64,000 nt of DNA from Nocardia anocheti (GTDB lineage: Bacteria; Actinomycetota; Actinomycetes; Mycobacteriales; Mycobacteriaceae): NCBI RefSeq assembly GCF_029675105.1, contig NZ_JAQQFV010000003.1:558001-622000 (forward strand), read 5' to 3'. Position 1 is the stretch's first letter. The number at the start of each line of letters is the position of its first letter. The notes below the pieces were generated by a model. The model was not told the DNA's origin. It did no database searches and was given only the letters and a program-made list of their open reading frames with translations. A program made the translations under genes and the position numbers. Below are positions 60,624-64,000 of this stretch, one piece after another.

Positions 60624-60790
60624 TCGGCGATGATCGCGCGCAGATCGGCGCGCAATCGCTCCAGCCCCGCCGCGTGTCCCGAGTCGGCCAGCCGGATGAG
60701 CACCCGGTCGTTGAGGGTCTGGAACGCCTCGCGCAACAGCACGGCGGTGTTCACCGCGCGCGGCTGCCCGTCGGTCAGCGGCCGATCCAT
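60620..60790 (-). pseudogene. MarR-family regulator remnant with internal deletion
   Basis: The frame encodes only 56 residues: an N-terminus RAVNTAVLLREAFQTLNDRV of MarR type, then directly a C-terminus GLERLRADLRAIIAD. The winged-helix DNA-binding core that normally separates these, some 80-90 residues, is missing while frame is kept. An alternative ATG is at 60796. It borders a cupin fragment on the other strand, so the locus has lost DNA more than once or in one complex event. Confidence 0.55.
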
Positions 60791-60791
60791 T

Positions 60792-60966
60792 GACATCGGC
60801 GAACCCGGACACACCCGCCGCGTCACCGCCACCCGGCACGACGTCGTCCCCCTCGCGGGCGGCATCCCGCACACGGTCCGCAACGAATCTTCCACCGACG
60901 CTGTCGCTTTCGTCGTTCACACACCCGGTGCCGTCATGGAAGGGTTCTCCCGCGCCGCGGCCGGTC
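60792..60966 (+). pseudogene. Cupin-domain fragment
   Basis: A plus-strand frame reads DIGEPGHTRRVTATRHDVVPLAGG-IPHTVRNESSTDAVAF-VVHTPGAVMEGF. This is the second half of a small cupin (DVVPLAGGIPHTV is the cupin motif-2 type), without a start codon or the first metal-binding motif. The frame ends by running into the antisense of the next gene. It is a 5'-truncated remnant facing the MarR remnant. Confidence 0.55.
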
Positions 60967-61810
60967 AGCGGGTAGCGCGGATGAGGTGGGGGCCGGGGAA
61001 GGTGACGTCGAGCAGGGATGTGTAGGTGGTGATGAGGTTCTGGGCGGGGTGGTCCTCGATGTGGGTGAAGCCGAATCGGCGGAGTCTGGCGGCGATGTCG
61101 GCGGGGGTGAAATAGCTGAGCCAGGGTTCGCCGACGGCGGCGACGCGGGCCGCGCGGGCGCGCAGGGCGGTGTGGTCGGCGGGGGTGGCCGGGGGTGTGC
61201 CGTAGTCGAAGACCAGGTCGGTGGGGGTGGCCTGGCCCGCCAAGTAGTCGAGGGTGGCGTCGATGGCGGAGGTGGTCAGATAGACGACCACGCCGAGCCA
61301 GACGAAGATCGCCGGGGCCGTGCGGTCGAAACCCGCGGCGGCCAATCCGGCGGCCAGGGTGTCGGTTTCGAAGTCGACGGGGGCGAAGGTCAGGGTGTCG
61401 GGCGGGGTGATGTCGGCGGTGGCGAGGCGTTCGCGTTTCCATGCCTGGGTGGCGGGGTGATCGACTTCGAAGACCCGCAGCCGTGGATACGGGTTGCGGC
61501 AGGCGAAGGTGTCCAGGCCCGCGCCGAGGACGACCGCCTGCCGGGTTCCGGAGGCCACCGCGTCGCGCACCGCGTCCTCGGCGAAACGCGCACGCGCGGC
61601 GATGAACAGGCGGCGCGGGCGATGACTCGCCCCGGCGTGGCCGGGATGGTCGGGGCCCGCGGTGTCGAGGGCGGCCAGTTCGGCGTCGGTGACGCCGAGG
61701 ATGCGTCCGGCCAGCAGATCGGTGAAGACGCGCGGTTCGTCGGCGACCTGGTGGTAGGCGCGGGCGTAGGCGGTGGCCAGGGCGGTGCGGCTGGGTTCAC
61801 CAAGTTCCAT
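60965..61810 (-). CDS. SAM-dependent methyltransferase, LCM/TIGR00027 type
   Basis: The 281-residue protein shows the actinobacterial leucine-carboxyl-methyltransferase-like family: SRTALATAYARAYHQVADEPRVF, RARFAEDAV, QAVVLGAGLDTFACR, FEVDHPATQAWKRERL and FVWLGVVVYLT. Many paralogues occur in mycobacteria and Nocardia and their substrates are unknown. It starts at ATG 61810, divergent from the AI-2E family transporter gene with 79 bp between. Confidence 0.9.
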   Translation of the reverse strand: MELGEPSRTALATAYARAYHQVADEPRVFTDLLAGRILGVTDAELAALDTAGPDHPGHAGASHRPRRLFIAARARFAEDAVRDAVASGTRQAVVLGAGLDTFACRNPYPRLRVFEVDHPATQAWKRERLATADITPPDTLTFAPVDFETDTLAAGLAAAGFDRTAPAIFVWLGVVVYLTTSAIDATLDYLAGQATPTDLVFDYGTPPATPADHTALRARAARVAAVGEPWLSYFTPADIAARLRRFGFTHIEDHPAQNLITTYTSLLDVTFPGPHLIRATR

Positions 61811-61889
61811 GTCCGTGAATCTACCCAGCCCCGCGCGCGGGCCGCGTCGGTGCCGGACGACGGGCCGGTCCGGGGTGACACTGGGAGCC

Positions 61890-63038
61890 GTGGACACCGA
61901 CTCCCCGGACACCCCACCGACCAGGCGCACCCCGCCCAGGATGCCGCCGTGGCTGCCGAGGGCGATGGTGCTCGGCCTGGTCTTCTTCGGGTTGTTCCTG
62001 CTGGCCGACTGGGCCTTCCACCGGTTGCTCGGCCTCCTGATCATCCTGCTGGTCGCGTTCTTCGTCGCGCTGGCGATGGAACCGGCCGTCGCGGTGCTGG
62101 TGCGGCGCGGGATGCCGCGCGGACTCGCCACCGGACTGGTCTTCGTCGCCACCTTCCTCTGCGTGCTCGGTTTCCTCGCCGCGCTGGTGACGCTGCTGGT
62201 GGAGACCACGACGAATCTGGCGCACGAGACACCCCGGCTGCTCGACGACGGCATCCGCTGGGTGAACCGCACCTTCGACCAGCAGTTCACCATGCACGAT
62301 CTGAGCCAGCGGTTGCTGCGCGAGTCCGATCTCATCGAGGGATACGCGCGCACCGCCGCCGACAATGCCTGGGGCGTGTCGACGACGGTGTTGGGCGGGC
62401 TGGTCCAGCTGTTGACCATCGCGCTGTTCAGCATCTACCTCACCGCGGGCGGGCCGCGGGTGCGGCGCACGGTGTGCTCGCTGCTGCCCGCGACCCGGCA
62501 GGAGACCTTCCTGCACGCCTGGGACCTGGCCATCGACAAGACCGGCGGCTACCTGTATTCGCGCGCGCTGCTGGCCATCGTCTCCGCGATCGCGCACGGG
62601 GCGTTCCTGGCGATCCTGCACATCCCGAATCCCCTCGCGTTGGGTATCTGGTTCGGTGTGGTCTCCGCGTTCATCCCGACCTTCGGCACCTATATCGCCG
62701 CGATCCTGCCGGTGCTGGTGGCGTTGACCGTGGACCCGCTGGACGCGGTGTGGATCATCGTGTTCGCGGTGCTCTACCAGTGGATCCAGGACTATCTGCT
62801 GCAGCCGCGCATCACCGCCCGCACCGTCGATGTGAACCCGGCGATCGCCCTGCTGGCGGTGCTGGCCGGGGGCGCGCTGCTCGGCGCCGTCGGTGCGCTG
62901 CTGGCGATTCCGGCGACCGCGACCGTGCAGGCCTTCCTGTCGGAGTACGTCCGGCATTATCCCGTGACCGAGGACCCGCGCATCGATCAGACCAGCGCTC
63001 GACGCACTCGGCCGCCGAAGGCGCCCGCCCCGGAGTGA
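61890..63038 (+). CDS. AI-2E family transporter (PerM-like membrane protein)
   Basis: The protein has 382 residues, with paired N-terminal helices (MVLGLVFFGLFLLADW, LLGLLIILLVAFFVALAMEP), a periplasmic-helix region and a C-terminal block including GIWFGVVSAFIPTFGTYIAAILPVLVAL and YQWIQDYLLQPRITARTVDVNPAIALLAVLAGGALLG. This is the family hallmark. In mycobacteria PerM-like members relate to cell division and survival in low magnesium; AI-2 export is not implied. The start may be GTG 61890 or GTG 61875; GGGAG favours neither strongly. Confidence 0.88.
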   Translation: MDTDSPDTPPTRRTPPRMPPWLPRAMVLGLVFFGLFLLADWAFHRLLGLLIILLVAFFVALAMEPAVAVLVRRGMPRGLATGLVFVATFLCVLGFLAALVTLLVETTTNLAHETPRLLDDGIRWVNRTFDQQFTMHDLSQRLLRESDLIEGYARTAADNAWGVSTTVLGGLVQLLTIALFSIYLTAGGPRVRRTVCSLLPATRQETFLHAWDLAIDKTGGYLYSRALLAIVSAIAHGAFLAILHIPNPLALGIWFGVVSAFIPTFGTYIAAILPVLVALTVDPLDAVWIIVFAVLYQWIQDYLLQPRITARTVDVNPAIALLAVLAGGALLGAVGALLAIPATATVQAFLSEYVRHYPVTEDPRIDQTSARRTRPPKAPAPE

Positions 63039-63085
63039 GCCGCGCCGGGCGATAGGCTGACGGTGCTCCCGACGGAAAGACGAGC

Positions 63086-63700
63086 ATGACCGACACCTCG
63101 CGACCGGCCCCGCCGGTGTCCAAGCGCAAAGCGGCGTCGGCTCGCGGTGCGGCGCGCAGGCTCGGGGTCACCGACTGGACCGACGCGGCCCTACGGGTGC
63201 TGTCGCGCGACGGCGTCGCCGCGATCACCATCGCGAAACTGTGCGACGAACTCGGCGTGACCAAGGGCAGCTTCTACTGGCACTTCGACGGCATCGACCA
63301 ACTGCTCGAGACCACCGCCCGCTACTGGTGCGCCGACCAGAACGACGCGGCCCGCGGGTTCGGCGGCCTCGACGCGCTCCCGCCGCGAGCGCGCCTGGAG
63401 CGCATGGGCGAGCTGCTCGCCGGCGACCGCGTCTGGCAGATCGAACTCGCCGTCCGCGACTGGGCCCGCGCCAATACCGATGTAGCCGAGGCGGTCCGGG
63501 CCTTGGACCAGCGGATCTTCCACACCCTCGCCGACACCCTGATCGAGTTGGGCTTCTCCCCCGACCAGGCGCGCATGCGCGCGGGCCTGATGTGCTTCGC
63601 CGGTATCGGTTTCGTCCACGGCAACCAGAACCTCCCCACCCCCACCCCCGACCAACGCCGCGAGTTCTTCCGCTTCATCACCACCGATTCATCGGCGTAG
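63086..63700 (+). CDS. TetR-family transcriptional regulator
   Basis: The 204-residue protein has an HTH at about residues 28-72 (DWTDAALRVLSRDGVAAITIAKLCDELGVTKGSFYWHFDGIDQLL). The VTKGSFYWHF recognition helix is typical of a TetR branch with a TetR_C_33-like ligand domain. GGAAAG near 63076 precedes ATG 63086. It overlaps convergently by 12 bp with the gene at the window end. Targets are not identifiable. Confidence 0.87.
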   Translation: MTDTSRPAPPVSKRKAASARGAARRLGVTDWTDAALRVLSRDGVAAITIAKLCDELGVTKGSFYWHFDGIDQLLETTARYWCADQNDAARGFGGLDALPPRARLERMGELLAGDRVWQIELAVRDWARANTDVAEAVRALDQRIFHTLADTLIELGFSPDQARMRAGLMCFAGIGFVHGNQNLPTPTPDQRREFFRFITTDSSA

Positions 63701-64000
63701 GGCTCCGGTCGCGGCGAAAGCGGCTTCGCGGCCGTGCATCTGGGCGCGGTACCAGTTCTCGCGGTGGGCGAGCATGACGTGTTCGTGGGCGCGGGCGAAG
63801 GGTGGGCAAGCTCGGCGTGCGAGTTCGGTGAGGGTGATCAGGGGGAAGCGCAGGATGGGGATGAGGATCCAGGGGAAGGCACGGGGCAGGGTGTAGTGGC
63901 GGCGGGTGCCGGGGGCCATGTACATGGCCGCGTACACCGAGTTGATCCGGTGGTTGTAGTGCTCGCGCAGGCGGGTGAGGCCGCGGTGGCCGTCGCGGGG
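63689..64000 (-). CDS. C-terminus of a hypothetical protein, cut by the window edge
   Basis: The minus frame is open from the right edge to a stop at 63689, giving 103 codons. It contains HRINSVYAAMYMAPGTRRHY, a hydrophobic FPWILIPILRFPLITLTEL and a basic end. The style recalls the C-terminal part of DUF2236/MpaB-like proteins but the evidence is weak. The stop lies inside the 3' end of the tetR gene. Confidence 0.6.
   Translation of the reverse strand, partial: PRDGHRGLTRLREHYNHRINSVYAAMYMAPGTRRHYTLPRAFPWILIPILRFPLITLTELARRACPPFARAHEHVMLAHRENWYRAQMHGREAAFAATGALRR

Noticed and set aside
61890..63038. Quorum-sensing AI-2 exporter
   Set aside because: The family name is historical. Actinobacterial members are PerM-like, and no luxS or AI-2 gene is present.
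1..64000. CRISPR arrays, tRNA/rRNA genes, transposases and integrases
   Set aside because: No regularly spaced repeats, cloverleaf sequences, DDE transposase, integrase motifs or terminal repeats were recognised when reading through the window.

Overview
The window is high-GC actinobacterial DNA, most likely from a Nocardia-like or Rhodococcus-like member of the Mycobacteriales. The evidence is a UsfY-type small membrane protein, a carboxylic acid reductase of the Nocardia/Mycobacterium type, a FasR-like TetR, F420-type nitroreductase-fold and LLM proteins, paralogous Baeyer-Villiger-type monooxygenases, and many leaderless starts with a TANNNT box 6-7 nt upstream. I saw no rRNA, tRNA, CRISPR array, insertion sequence or phage gene.

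Layout. 1-1.9 kb: gene edge, a UsfY-like gene, then a scar where a truncated tetR and a truncated, internally deleted crotonase gene abut head to head. 1.9-13.6 kb: accessory redox genes (hydrolase, BVMO, ChoD-like GMC oxidase, two DUF4334 proteins, Zn alcohol dehydrogenase, VanZ, GDSL hydrolase, MpaB-type oxygenase), interleaved with six TetR regulators. Several regulators have clear inverted-repeat operators beside them. 13.8-22.5 kb: two FAD enzymes, a deazaflavin-dependent-type enzyme, a carboxylic acid reductase and its translationally coupled, frameshifted carboxylesterase. 22.6-27.3 kb: UdgB, DUF488, cytochrome bd oxidase (cydAB without cydDC) and an unknown gene.

27.3-40.5 kb holds the most distinctive block. 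A divergent HSP90-family/TPR gene pair lies next to a cobalamin riboswitch. The riboswitch heads a family-5 (dipeptide/nickel type) ABC importer operon with an embedded SAM methyltransferase, followed by an overlapping pepN. 40.5-46.5 kb: valine catabolism (mmsB, 3-hydroxyisobutyryl-CoA hydrolase, acyl-CoA dehydrogenase, mmsA) with a divergent LCAD-type acyl-CoA dehydrogenase. 46.5-48.5 kb: a membrane protein and a TetR that share an operator type, and a secreted protein. 48.6-55.5 kb: TetR and a five-gene operon (diiron PF10118 protein, ferredoxin reductase, BVMO, SDR, acyl-CoA synthetase) that resembles a hydrophobic-substrate oxidation module. 55.5-64 kb: an internally deleted LysE exporter, a small alarmone synthetase, a NarL-type two-component pair, an LLM oxidoreductase, two methyltransferases, MarR and cupin remnants, an AI-2E family transporter, TetR, and a gene running off the end.

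How the genes work together. Most of the window is dispensable lipophilic-compound metabolism split into small TetR-controlled modules: alcohols, ketones, esters and carboxylic acids are interconverted by GMC oxidase, ADH, SDR, BVMO, esterases, CAR and acyl-CoA synthetase. Five loci show truncations or in-frame internal losses, plus one frameshift. This suggests active gene decay, or assembly/sequence errors that need read-level checking.
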